Of a stretch of DNA of 64,000 nucleotides, positions 7,838-15,031 are shown one piece after another. Origin of the DNA: a virus; IMG/VR virus record IMGVR_UViG_3300027749_000069, positions 30,383 to 94,382 of that record. One strand, 5' to 3'. The notes below the pieces were generated by a model, which was not told the DNA's origin, made no database searches, and saw only the letters and a program-made list of their open reading frames with translations. A program made the position numbers and the translations under genes. The stretch's first letter is position 1. Every line of letters starts with the position of its first letter.

Positions 7838-9058
7838 TTATTTTATTATTGATTTAAAAAATTCTACTCTATCTTGACAAACTTTTTTTAATGAGTATTT
7901 GTCTTTTACTGTTTCATATAAACGATTACCTAAATCTTCAATCATATTTGGATTTTCAACTAAACGTTTCATATGTTTTGCCCAATCCTTATGATTTCTT
8001 CTTGGGTTAACTAATAATGCGTTACCGTTATCATTAAACTTACCGTCGTTAATTGCTGAAATTAAATCTAATGTATATGGGTCAGTTTCACTTGCAATAA
8101 TTGCTTTCTTATGAAATCCCGCTTCAATAACTTTTAATTGTGATTTGTTAGCATTAAATTGAGATTCAACTAACGGCGCTAAAGATACATCAAATGTGTT
8201 ATAATTTGATGCATATGTTTTAATATCCTTTGTCCATCTTCTTCTATACGGTTCGTTCACATCATCATACGGTGTATCAACAAATGTATTTAAAAAACTT
8301 TTATATTGAGGACTTAATACTTTATAATCTTCAGTAAAGAATTTTTCATACTTATACCAAACAGTTTCCGTTGGTTGAATTGAACGTTGTCTTTGTTTTC
8401 CTTCTTGGTCAATTTCAGTCACAGTACCTCTTAAGTCAAACCCACATAACACAAATTGTACTTTATCTTTGAAACTGTTATGTGTTGAAGAAATACCATT
8501 TGACATTAATTCAATATCAGATAAATGTGAAGAACCTCCTAACCAACCAAATCTAATTTTATCTGATTTAATTGGTTCTCTTTTAAATTGAGGTTCATCT
8601 TCATTAACCGCATTTGGAAAAATTTCAATATTTTTTACATTTAATCTATCTTTAATTGTTTTTGCAAAAATTGAAGTTGTTGTTGTGACATAATCCACCA
8701 CTTTTAACATCTCCATTTTCATTTCACCAATTTTAGAATTTTTAATCTGATGATACATTGGGTGTCTTTGATCTACAAACCATAAATCATCAATATCCAT
8801 AATAACTTTAATTCCTTTTGATTGTAACCACTTAATCCTATTAATATTATCGTCGTGATTTGTTTGGTGTATGAAAGTGTGGAATACGACGATATCGTAA
8901 TTTAAAAAATACTCATCATTATTATCTGCATTATATGAGATATCCACGTGAACATCATCCGAATGATTATCACCAATGAATTGGTAAGGGTCCATCATTC
9001 TAAACTTACCTACACCATGTTTATCCGAGGGGATTGCTAAAATTCTAATTTTTGACAT
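7838..9058 (-). CDS. GT-B fold glycosyltransferase (GT4-like)
   Basis: 406 aa. The N-terminal Rossmann domain includes KIRILAIPSDKHGVGKFRM and the Asp-rich strand VIMDIDDLWFVD. FGWLGGSSHLSDIELM marks the linker to the donor domain, and the C-terminal part has SLAPLVESQFNANKSQLKVIEAG, the usual acidic donor-sugar region. A TxTTSIFA segment resembles the interdomain hinge of GT4 enzymes. It is separated from the other two glycosyltransferases by metabolism genes. No secretion signal is seen, so it acts in the cytoplasm. Acceptor unknown. Confidence 0.8.
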   Translation of the reverse strand: MSKIRILAIPSDKHGVGKFRMMDPYQFIGDNHSDDVHVDISYNADNNDEYFLNYDIVVFHTFIHQTNHDDNINRIKWLQSKGIKVIMDIDDLWFVDQRHPMYHQIKNSKIGEMKMEMLKVVDYVTTTTSIFAKTIKDRLNVKNIEIFPNAVNEDEPQFKREPIKSDKIRFGWLGGSSHLSDIELMSNGISSTHNSFKDKVQFVLCGFDLRGTVTEIDQEGKQRQRSIQPTETVWYKYEKFFTEDYKVLSPQYKSFLNTFVDTPYDDVNEPYRRRWTKDIKTYASNYNTFDVSLAPLVESQFNANKSQLKVIEAGFHKKAIIASETDPYTLDLISAINDGKFNDNGNALLVNPRRNHKDWAKHMKRLVENPNMIEDLGNRLYETVKDKYSLKKVCQDRVEFFKSIIK

Positions 9059-9109
9059 TAATTACTATTATATGTCTATAATATAACAAATAAAAATGAA
9101 AAAACAAAA

Positions 9110-9682
9110 TTACTTCGCTTTATTTACTCCTGTGATTTTACCTTTGAATATGGAATCACCTACCTTTAATACTAAATTTTCGTTAATTGATGCAGTGGTT
9201 GATGCTGATAATATTTGATTTAACTTTTCATCCATTACTTTACGAACTGTATTTTCAATAAGTGTGGCAATTGCCCCCATATCAATATTACTATTGTATT
9301 GTACTACTTGTTTTTGTTGTGGTTGTTTTTTACCAACACCTTCTTGTTCCATTAATCTTTTGGCACCTTTTAAGAAATCCATATCAAGTGTATCATTTAA
9401 AGATATTTGTTGAATTGGATTCTCAATCATTGCTTTTTTAATTGCATCAGGTAATTTAGAATTTTGTATTTTATCAACAGATGGCATTCCCATTTGTTTT
9501 GTTGAAGATTGTTGTGGTAAATCTTGATTATTCATTAAATCTTCTGGACTTGACCTTAACATTTCTTCATTTACATGACCTCTTTCATAGTTTCCTCCAT
9601 CTACTTTATTCATTACTTTTTTAGCATTAACTAATTTTTGCATTAAATCGTTAGATGATATTGTTCCTTTTCCTTGTGACAT
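9110..9682 (-). CDS. Unknown 190-aa protein, Gln/Asn-rich
   Basis: Low-complexity polar N-terminal half (Gln, Asn, Ser and Met rich) and a C-terminal helix-strand module (IATLIENTVRKVMDEKLNQIL, then LVLKVGDSIFKGKITGV). A TATTTATT box lies only 3 nt upstream of its start, so it is probably a late gene. A scaffold or virion role would fit composition and promoter, but that is inference only. Confidence 0.7.
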   Translation of the reverse strand: MSQGKGTISSNDLMQKLVNAKKVMNKVDGGNYERGHVNEEMLRSSPEDLMNNQDLPQQSSTKQMGMPSVDKIQNSKLPDAIKKAMIENPIQQISLNDTLDMDFLKGAKRLMEQEGVGKKQPQQKQVVQYNSNIDMGAIATLIENTVRKVMDEKLNQILSASTTASINENLVLKVGDSIFKGKITGVNKAK

Positions 9683-9685
9683 ACT

Positions 9686-9693
9686 AATAAATA
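9686..9693 (-). promoter_or_regulatory. Putative late promoter box for the 190-aa gene
   Basis: TATTTATT on the minus strand (AATATTTATTAGT), 3 nt from the ATG. Belongs to the near-leaderless spacing class. Confidence 0.4.
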
Positions 9694-9715
9694 TTTTATT
9701 TAAATATAATATTTT

Positions 9716-10462
9716 TTATGAAAACATTAAACGCTTAATGTTTTTAATACTTTCTTGAAGTTTTTTATTTTCATCCTCTTCTGGATTAACTTCAGGTTTT
9801 TCCTGTGGTTTTGGTTGAGGAAGTTCTTGTGTTTTAGGTTCTTCGGGAGTTGGTTCTTTTGGTGTTATTGGTGTCTTTGTTGGTTTTGTTTGTGGTGTCG
9901 GTTGTGGTAATTCTGTTGGTGTAGGTTCCGTAGGTTCAGTAGGTTTAACTTCAGGCTCAACTGGTTGAGGTTCTGTAGGTTGTGGTTGAACTGGTTTAGG
10001 TGTTGGTTTAGTAACTGTAGGTTTAACAATCCTTGGTTTTTTAACTTCAGGTTTATTTGTCCAATCAGCAGTTACATAAGTAACACTCATAGATTTATCA
10101 TCACCTTCTTTATAGTCGGGTCTTTTTTGGTCAAACTTACTATCACTAATTTTTAAATTACTCATACGACCAACCATAAAGGTTCTCCAACCTGTTTTAT
10201 CAAATCCTTTTTTGGATACTGATGGTGGTTGAACATACGCACGAACAACTAAATTACCTTTTTTATTTAAACCTAATGCAACTGCTTCAGCATCAATTCT
10301 ATTACCTGGCTTAACACTGGTTTTTTCTGGTTTTCTTGGACCACTATAGAAAAAAGATATTTTATTCCTATTTTTAATTGCATCAACAATAGGTTTTGTT
10401 TTAGTTGTCTTTAATATATTTTGTTCTTCAATAACATTGAAGAATGTTTGATTAAAATTCAT
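9716..10462 (-). CDS. WYL-like domain protein with a Pro/Thr/Glu-rich tail
   Basis: 248 aa. Residues ~25-105 follow the WYL domain pattern: IVDAIKNRNKISFFYSG, then NRIDAEAVALGLNKKGNLVV and GWRTFMVGRMSNLKI, equivalent to the usual I..AI..r..I.F.Y.g / R.i.P..l...g..lvra / r.f.ldri blocks. No helix-turn-helix precedes it, unlike the common WYL regulators. Residues ~145-225 are proline-rich low complexity (PTEPTPTELPQPTPQ type), probably a flexible spacer, ending with a short helix. Family knowledge: WYL domains bind ligands or nucleic acid and often regulate defence or stress genes. Here, between small probable virion genes, the role is open. The stop overlaps nothing downstream; the start touches the repeat protein upstream. 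Confidence 0.65.
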   Translation of the reverse strand: MNFNQTFFNVIEEQNILKTTKTKPIVDAIKNRNKISFFYSGPRKPEKTSVKPGNRIDAEAVALGLNKKGNLVVRAYVQPPSVSKKGFDKTGWRTFMVGRMSNLKISDSKFDQKRPDYKEGDDKSMSVTYVTADWTNKPEVKKPRIVKPTVTKPTPKPVQPQPTEPQPVEPEVKPTEPTEPTPTELPQPTPQTKPTKTPITPKEPTPEEPKTQELPQPKPQEKPEVNPEEDENKKLQESIKNIKRLMFS

Positions 10463-10857
10463 TATTGGAAATCAGGGTATTTGTTGGATTCACCAAATTT
10501 ATTTTTATTAATAACTTGTATTCTTGTATTAATATCTGTTAATGAACCAACTTGTCCATTGTCACCTTTTTGACCCTTACCAAATTCATCACCATCTGAC
10601 ATTGCATCTGGATTTGTAATACCATATCCATTTTCATTACTATATCTATTGGTTGCCATAATTTGAATTCTTGTATTAATATCGGTTAAAGAACCGACAG
10701 TACCTGTATCACCAACTTGTCCTTTACCTAATTCATCTCCATCGGAAAGTGCATCTTTACTTGTGATACCATAACCATTTTTTTCTGAATATCTATTAAT
10801 AACAACTTCTTGTGTTCTTAATTTTTCAGCGATAACTTCTAATTGTGTCTTTGCCAT
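10462..10857 (-). CDS. 131-aa protein with a 49-residue internal repeat
   Basis: Residues 21-65 and 70-114 are two near-identical copies (NRYS..NGYGIT..DA.SDGDE.GKGQ.GD.G.VGSLTDINTRIQ), followed by a degenerate third start (NKFGESNKYPDF). Each unit combines a Gly/Asp-rich loop with a short helix. Family unknown. It overlaps the WYL-like gene by one base and is one base from the next upstream gene, so these are co-transcribed. Confidence 0.75.
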   Translation of the reverse strand: MAKTQLEVIAEKLRTQEVVINRYSEKNGYGITSKDALSDGDELGKGQVGDTGTVGSLTDINTRIQIMATNRYSNENGYGITNPDAMSDGDEFGKGQKGDNGQVGSLTDINTRIQVINKNKFGESNKYPDFQ

Positions 10858-10858
10858 A

Positions 10859-11353
10859 TTATAACATTAATTTTTTTATTCTTTGTAATTGTTCAAACAA
10901 ACCAGATAATTTAATACTTGATATTGAAGATTTATGTGAATTACTTTTCATCATATTCAATGGAGGTAAGAAATCTGGTTTCTTTGAATGTTTTTTCAAA
11001 TGACTATTTTTTCTTTCTCCAGTTATCCCACCAATATCATCAGCCTGTTTTCTTCCGTCTTTTCTATTACTCACCATATCTCTTTCACCTTGTAGGTATT
11101 GTTTAGACCATCTGTCCATTAACTCACCACCAGCCAAGTCATACCTAACTCTATCACCAATTTTATCAATATTTTGTAAGTCATGTATAATTCTTTTTAA
11201 CTGTCCGTATTTAACTTTTTTGTCTATTAAAAGTTTCTTGGCTCTTTGTACACCATGAACATGTGTTCCGTTAAGACCAACGATTGTATGGTTAATCTTA
11301 TCTAAAATGTTCTGCGGTATATCAAATATCCTATGTTTTAAATCCTTATTCAT
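10859..11353 (-). CDS. Unknown 164-aa basic protein
   Basis: Lys/Arg/His-rich, with a helical N-terminal half (IFDIPQNILDKINHTIVGL, HGVQRAKKLLIDKKV) and a C-terminal helix GLFEQLQRIKKLML. A conserved-looking core is YDLAGGELMDRWSKQYLQGE. No known motif. It overlaps the upstream gene by 8 nt. Confidence 0.7.
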   Translation of the reverse strand: MNKDLKHRIFDIPQNILDKINHTIVGLNGTHVHGVQRAKKLLIDKKVKYGQLKRIIHDLQNIDKIGDRVRYDLAGGELMDRWSKQYLQGERDMVSNRKDGRKQADDIGGITGERKNSHLKKHSKKPDFLPPLNMMKSNSHKSSISSIKLSGLFEQLQRIKKLML

Positions 11354-12119
11354 TATCTTTTTTAATATAATTAATTACATCGTCAGCTGTTAAACCGTGA
11401 CTATCCATACTATTTTTTAATGAATTAAGTTGTCTTTTAATAATTGGATGTATTTCTTTTGGTTCAACTTCTTCCTTTTCTTTTTCTAAAACATCATTAT
11501 CTTTACTTCTACCTTTAAGAATACTCTCAATATACTCTTCCATATACTTTTTTGGGTTCTCAACTAATCTAACTTTATCGTCTGGTAGATTCTTATCATA
11601 ACCCATTTGATCCATTCTATCTTCAGCTTCTTCACTATCTAAACCTAAATCTTTCTCAAAATACTCTTCTGCCTCTTCATAATCCGCATCATTTCCCATA
11701 GTTGCTTCAAATCCGAGAGCATCTTTCATTGCAATTTCAATTAGTTCTCCTTTGGTTAATTTACCCTCACCCCAAAACTTCGTGTAGTTTTGAACCTTAG
11801 TCATACCATAATTACCCATTTGACCTTTTCCTGTTTTAACCACTTCATCACTTGTTGAATCGGAACTAACACCTCTTGTGTTTAAATCTGATGGTTTTTT
11901 ACTTGTTAAAAAATTACCTTCTTTATCTACAATTTCATCAACTTCCTCTTCCTTTTCTACTTTATCAGGTATTTTACTATAATCTGTTTTATCAGAAAAC
12001 TCTTTGGCCCATTTGGACCACTTCTTATTTTTACCCCCTTTGGCTTTTGCATAGAAGAATCTTTGTTGTGCTTTTGACGCAAATTTCTCTTCAATTACCT
12101 GTTTTATAAAATTATTCAT
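11346..12119 (-). CDS. Unknown 257-aa acidic protein, first gene of the minus block
   Basis: Begins NNFIKQVIEEKFASKAQQRFFYAKAKGG, a short motif (S-K-A-Q-Q-R-F) that recurs in small proteins of large phages. The remainder is strongly acidic (EEAEEYFEKDLGLDSEEAEDRMDQMG). A TATTTATA box lies 15 nt upstream and a second, oppositely oriented box serves the divergent gene, so this is probably the first gene of a late minus-strand transcript running toward position 1. Function unknown. Confidence 0.7.
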   Translation of the reverse strand: MNNFIKQVIEEKFASKAQQRFFYAKAKGGKNKKWSKWAKEFSDKTDYSKIPDKVEKEEEVDEIVDKEGNFLTSKKPSDLNTRGVSSDSTSDEVVKTGKGQMGNYGMTKVQNYTKFWGEGKLTKGELIEIAMKDALGFEATMGNDADYEEAEEYFEKDLGLDSEEAEDRMDQMGYDKNLPDDKVRLVENPKKYMEEYIESILKGRSKDNDVLEKEKEEVEPKEIHPIIKRQLNSLKNSMDSHGLTADDVINYIKKDNE

Positions 12120-12134
12120 CTAAATGGACTTTTA

Positions 12135-12142
12135 TATAAATA
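12135..12142 (-). promoter_or_regulatory. Putative late promoter box, leftward
   Basis: TATTTATA in minus-strand sense (gATATTTATATAAAAG), 15 nt before the 12119 start. It faces away from the rightward box at 12160-12167, making a compact divergent promoter. Confidence 0.5.
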
Positions 12143-12159
12143 TCAAATGTTATGAAAGA

Positions 12160-12167
12160 TATTTATA
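12160..12167 (+). promoter_or_regulatory. Putative late promoter box, rightward
   Basis: TATTTATA within gATATTTATATAAAC, 5 nt before the ATG at 12173. The same extended sequence occurs upstream of 42805. Confidence 0.5.
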
Positions 12168-12172
12168 TAAAC

Positions 12173-13366
12173 ATGGCTAATCAGAATATTTTAAGATTTT
12201 ACGGTTCCAAACTCGATTTAAAGGTAGATTATTCCGAATTATATGACTTTGAACTATCAAAAGTTCAAATGGATTATAATGAAGAGGTCCTAAATTTTGA
12301 TAGAGAAATAACATATACAGGATTAACAATAGATTCTTCTTGTTTAACAGGACTAACTTCACCTTGGGAAGTAGAGGTAAATAAACCATACACTGGCGGT
12401 ACCTGTGATTTTACTGTTCGTAGAAGAACAGAGAAGGGTTGGACATTAGATTTGGTTTTTGATAGATTAGTGACTGGTACGACATTTTACTATTTAGGAA
12501 TTAAAGATGATTTAGCTAATGGGAATTACGCGGATAATAATTTAACATTTTCATTTACCAATAATAAAAAAATAAAATGGGAATCTTACCATTATTCGGG
12601 GTCGTGTAATCCAGATAGCGGGTACACGGAGTCATATTACACATTAACAGGTAATACTCCTGAATTGTGTGCGAATGGAATATATGACGATTTTAATATT
12701 ACAATCACATTTGATAGATACACATATCTTTATGATTGTGAGATTGAGAATGAGGGAGGATTTAATGATTTAATATTAGGTCCACATGCGGTTAGTTATA
12801 CTGATGAATTATGGGCACCGACGACTGGTGACACAGGTAGTTTCTTTTCTGGTTCATTTTTAGGACATTCAACACAAATCACCACAGGTTATACAATGGT
12901 TACTGGGTCGTTAAATTGGATTACTGGTGACACCAAATATAGTTATGTTGAGGAATTAAATAAGAAATGGGCGGGTGAGAAACAAAAGAGATTAGGAACA
13001 CTTAAAATTTATCATAACGGTAAAAGAATATATAAATTAGAAAACTTTGAAGAAATAATACCATCATTAAGAAAATCTACAAATTCAATTGTTCAGATTT
13101 TTGGTAGTAATGGTCTTAATGGTATATTGAAACAAGTTAAGTATTTTGAAGAACCATTAGATTTTGTTCATGTTAATCATCATTATTTAACATCAATTAA
13201 ACCAAATTATTCAATATATGGTTGTTCGGATGTTTTACCAAGCCCAACACCTACACCAACACCGAGTATAACTCCAACTAAAACACCGACACCAACTAAT
13301 ACTGTTACACCAACAGGAACACCTACAAACACTCCAACACCAACTAATACACCAACACCAACTTAA
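12173..13366 (+). CDS. Lectin-like adhesin/virion protein with a TP-repeat tail
   Basis: 397 aa from the ATG at 12173 (MANQNILRFYG). An upstream in-frame ATG at 12152 would place the TATTTATA box inside the gene, so the later start is preferred. The body is beta-rich with many Thr/Gly/Tyr. Near residues 270-340 a segment (GTLKIYHNGKRIYKLENF ... FEEPLDFVHVNHHY) resembles the concanavalin/LamG-type sandwich found in phage fibres. The last ~40 residues are TPTPT/TNTPTPT repeats ending abruptly at the stop. The same linker joins domains in two other genes here, so this protein may be a base without a distal module. Probably a tail or capsid surface protein; host binding is inferred. Confidence 0.75.
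   Translation: MANQNILRFYGSKLDLKVDYSELYDFELSKVQMDYNEEVLNFDREITYTGLTIDSSCLTGLTSPWEVEVNKPYTGGTCDFTVRRRTEKGWTLDLVFDRLVTGTTFYYLGIKDDLANGNYADNNLTFSFTNNKKIKWESYHYSGSCNPDSGYTESYYTLTGNTPELCANGIYDDFNITITFDRYTYLYDCEIENEGGFNDLILGPHAVSYTDELWAPTTGDTGSFFSGSFLGHSTQITTGYTMVTGSLNWITGDTKYSYVEELNKKWAGEKQKRLGTLKIYHNGKRIYKLENFEEIIPSLRKSTNSIVQIFGSNGLNGILKQVKYFEEPLDFVHVNHHYLTSIKPNYSIYGCSDVLPSPTPTPTPSITPTKTPTPTNTVTPTGTPTNTPTPTNTPTPT
13243..13363 (+). repeat. TP-repeat coding tract 1
   Basis: Low-complexity DNA built on ACACCAACACC-type words encoding (T-P)n with N, S, K and G interruptions. Similar DNA occurs at 43045-43203 and 60480-60630. Confidence 0.85.
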
Positions 13367-13368
13367 AC

Positions 13369-13376
13369 TATTTATA
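13369..13376 (+). promoter_or_regulatory. Putative late promoter box
   Basis: TATTTATA 4 nt upstream of the ATG at 13381, just after the stop of the preceding gene. Confidence 0.4.
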
Positions 13377-13380
13377 ACAT

Positions 13381-13734
13381 ATGGAATTCTTTATAAGACA
13401 AGGGGCATCTGACCCAATATTAAAAATGAGGATGATTGACGACGGTAAAAACGATAAATCATCATTTAATGATTTATTGGAAAATGCAACAATCACATTT
13501 GAAATGTTTGATGTTAATACCGGCGAACCCGTGTTATTAAATGAAACTTGTAATATTACAACAAGAACAAAACTATATAACCAAACGACTGACGAATATT
13601 ATATCGTTTTCAGATTCACTGAACAACAGACATCTGAAATAGGTAAATTTGAAGGAAAGGTAAACGTGTCGTTTGATAATGGTAATAAACTTATATTACC
13701 CGTTAAGGAAAAACTTTACATTAATATTTTTTAA
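13381..13734 (+). CDS. Small beta-rich probable virion protein
   Basis: 117 aa. Strand-rich sequence with an Ig-like look: EFFIRQGASDPILKMRM, a central ATITFEMFDVNTGEPV and a final GKVNVSFDNGNKLILPVKEK. The start-to-end pattern resembles small baseplate or fibre-attachment domains (BppU N-terminal type), but the similarity is weak. It sits between two adhesin genes with its own late box. Confidence 0.65.
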   Translation: MEFFIRQGASDPILKMRMIDDGKNDKSSFNDLLENATITFEMFDVNTGEPVLLNETCNITTRTKLYNQTTDEYYIVFRFTEQQTSEIGKFEGKVNVSFDNGNKLILPVKEKLYINIF

Positions 13735-13760
13735 TTCGATTCCATTTGTAGATTTTATAC

Positions 13761-13768
13761 TATTTATA
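13761..13768 (+). promoter_or_regulatory. Putative late promoter box
   Basis: TATTTATAAG 15 nt before the ATG at 13784; the extended TATTTATAAG form also precedes the gp13, gp14, sheath and tube genes. Confidence 0.5.
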
Positions 13769-13783
13769 AGAAACAAAAAATAG

Positions 13784-14884
13784 ATGTCACAACCAAGTAC
13801 AAATCATTTTAAATTCGGAGCTTCCGGAATAAGTTCAGCCACAAGAGGTGGCTTCAGCGTTGGAGTAAAGGGGGGTGCCGATTATGGCCCAACCTCATCA
13901 ACAGGTTTTTGGAACGGAGTAACACCACCAATAGGTGGATACACCATTTACGTAGATAAAATGTCACAAGGTCCTAGTATTCACGTTGCATATAACGATG
14001 CTCAATGTATCGGTATGTTATTAGCAATGGGTGCTACAGGCAGTACGATAGGAGATGTGGTGGCTTGGGTTGGAACACAGTCAAATATGGCAATTTTAAG
14101 TGCCGATTTAACTCTTGGTGATTTACCAGGTGCTCCAGTAACTTATACTATAGGTCAAGCAGCCTTAGGTGGTATAATCGCTTATATTGATGGTGGTGGT
14201 TCTACAGGTACATCAGGATTAGTTGCTACAGTTGCAGATGTTTCTTCAGGTAATGCAGCATGGGGATGTATTGGAACGGCGATATCGGGTGCAGATGGTA
14301 CCGCTATAGGAACTGGAAATCAAAATACAATAGATATAATGGCTGGATGTGCTACCGCAGGAATTGCAGCTAGAATTTGTGGAGATTTAACACAAAGTGG
14401 ATATTCTGATTGGTATTTACCAAGTAAAGATGAGTTAAATGCATTATATACAAACAAAGCTTCTATTGGAGGTTTTGCGAATGACGCCTATTGGTCTTCT
14501 ACGGAATATCACATTGCATCTGCAGCATATTACCAAGATTTCAGTAATGGTTTTGTAACTGCAACACCTAAGAACTCTGATTTATATGTACGTGCAGTGA
14601 GAAGCTTTGGAGGTGGAGGTGGTTTACAATATTATTATTTAGCAAATTTTGGAAGTACTCCAGATTCTGCGGCATGTGCTAGCACTAACGGATTAACAAA
14701 TGTAACATTTGATACGGGTGATATAGGAACCGCAGGATACATTTACGCTGATAATATGACAACATTAAGTGGTGGTATATATTGGGTATTTGATAATGTA
14801 TCAAGAAAAGTTAGAGGAGCATCATATAGTGGATCTCCAAATAACTACATGAACTTTTATGGTTCATATACAACACCTTGTTAA
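13784..14884 (+). CDS. Adhesin with a DUF1566 (Lcl C-terminal) domain
   Basis: 366 aa. Residues ~122-275 match the DUF1566 pattern: GGIIAYIDGGG, a Gly/Ala-rich core, GYSDWYLPSKDELNALY (206-222), AYWSSTEY, YYQDFSNG and YVRAVRSF. This is a C-type-lectin-like/formylglycine-generating-enzyme-like fold used as a ligand-binding tip in phage and bacterial surface proteins. A pentaglycine (276-280) links it to a separate ~85-residue C-terminal domain ending in NFYGSYTTPC. The N-terminal 60 residues probably anchor it to the virion. It has its own late box and is followed by a strong terminator. This class of fold is the usual target of diversity-generating retroelements, but I see no reverse transcriptase in the window. 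Confidence 0.75.
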   Translation: MSQPSTNHFKFGASGISSATRGGFSVGVKGGADYGPTSSTGFWNGVTPPIGGYTIYVDKMSQGPSIHVAYNDAQCIGMLLAMGATGSTIGDVVAWVGTQSNMAILSADLTLGDLPGAPVTYTIGQAALGGIIAYIDGGGSTGTSGLVATVADVSSGNAAWGCIGTAISGADGTAIGTGNQNTIDIMAGCATAGIAARICGDLTQSGYSDWYLPSKDELNALYTNKASIGGFANDAYWSSTEYHIASAAYYQDFSNGFVTATPKNSDLYVRAVRSFGGGGGLQYYYLANFGSTPDSAACASTNGLTNVTFDTGDIGTAGYIYADNMTTLSGGIYWVFDNVSRKVRGASYSGSPNNYMNFYGSYTTPC

Positions 14885-14907
14885 TATAACAAAAACAAAT
14901 AATTCAC

Positions 14908-14938
14908 AAGGAGGACCTAAAAAGTCCTCCTTTTTTTT
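14908..14938 (+). terminator. Strong intrinsic terminator after the adhesin gene
   Basis: AAGGAGGAC (14908-14916) pairs with GTCCTCCTT (14924-14932) around a 7-nt loop, followed by eight T. Textbook Rho-independent form. It separates the adhesin unit from DNA polymerase. Confidence 0.9.
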
Positions 14939-14958
14939 ATTACCAATTTTTTTACTTA

Positions 14959-14966
14959 TATTTATT
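14959..14966 (+). promoter_or_regulatory. Possible promoter box upstream of DNA polymerase
   Basis: TATTTATTATTG 65 nt before the polymerase start. The same 12 bases occur at 27052-27063 in the sheath-tube intergenic region. It is weaker than the structural-gene boxes and could be fortuitous. Confidence 0.25.
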
Positions 14967-14984
14967 ATTGTAAACAAGGCAAAC

Positions 14985-14999
14985 TGTGATTTAATCACA
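14985..14999 (+). promoter_or_regulatory. Palindrome upstream of DNA polymerase, possible operator
   Basis: TGTGATT T AATCACA: perfect 7-bp arms with a one-base centre, 32 nt before the polymerase ATG. Its symmetry and position fit a dimeric repressor site or an autoregulatory RNA hairpin bound by the polymerase, as T4 gp43 does on its own mRNA. No regulator is identified. Confidence 0.4.
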
Positions 15000-15031
15000 A
15001 GCTAATACGTCACATTAAAAAAATATAAAAC

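Noticed and set aside
12152-12172. Upstream in-frame ATG for the lectin-like adhesin
   Set aside because: It would put the TATTTATA box inside the coding region; MANQNILRFYG at 12173 is the more natural start.
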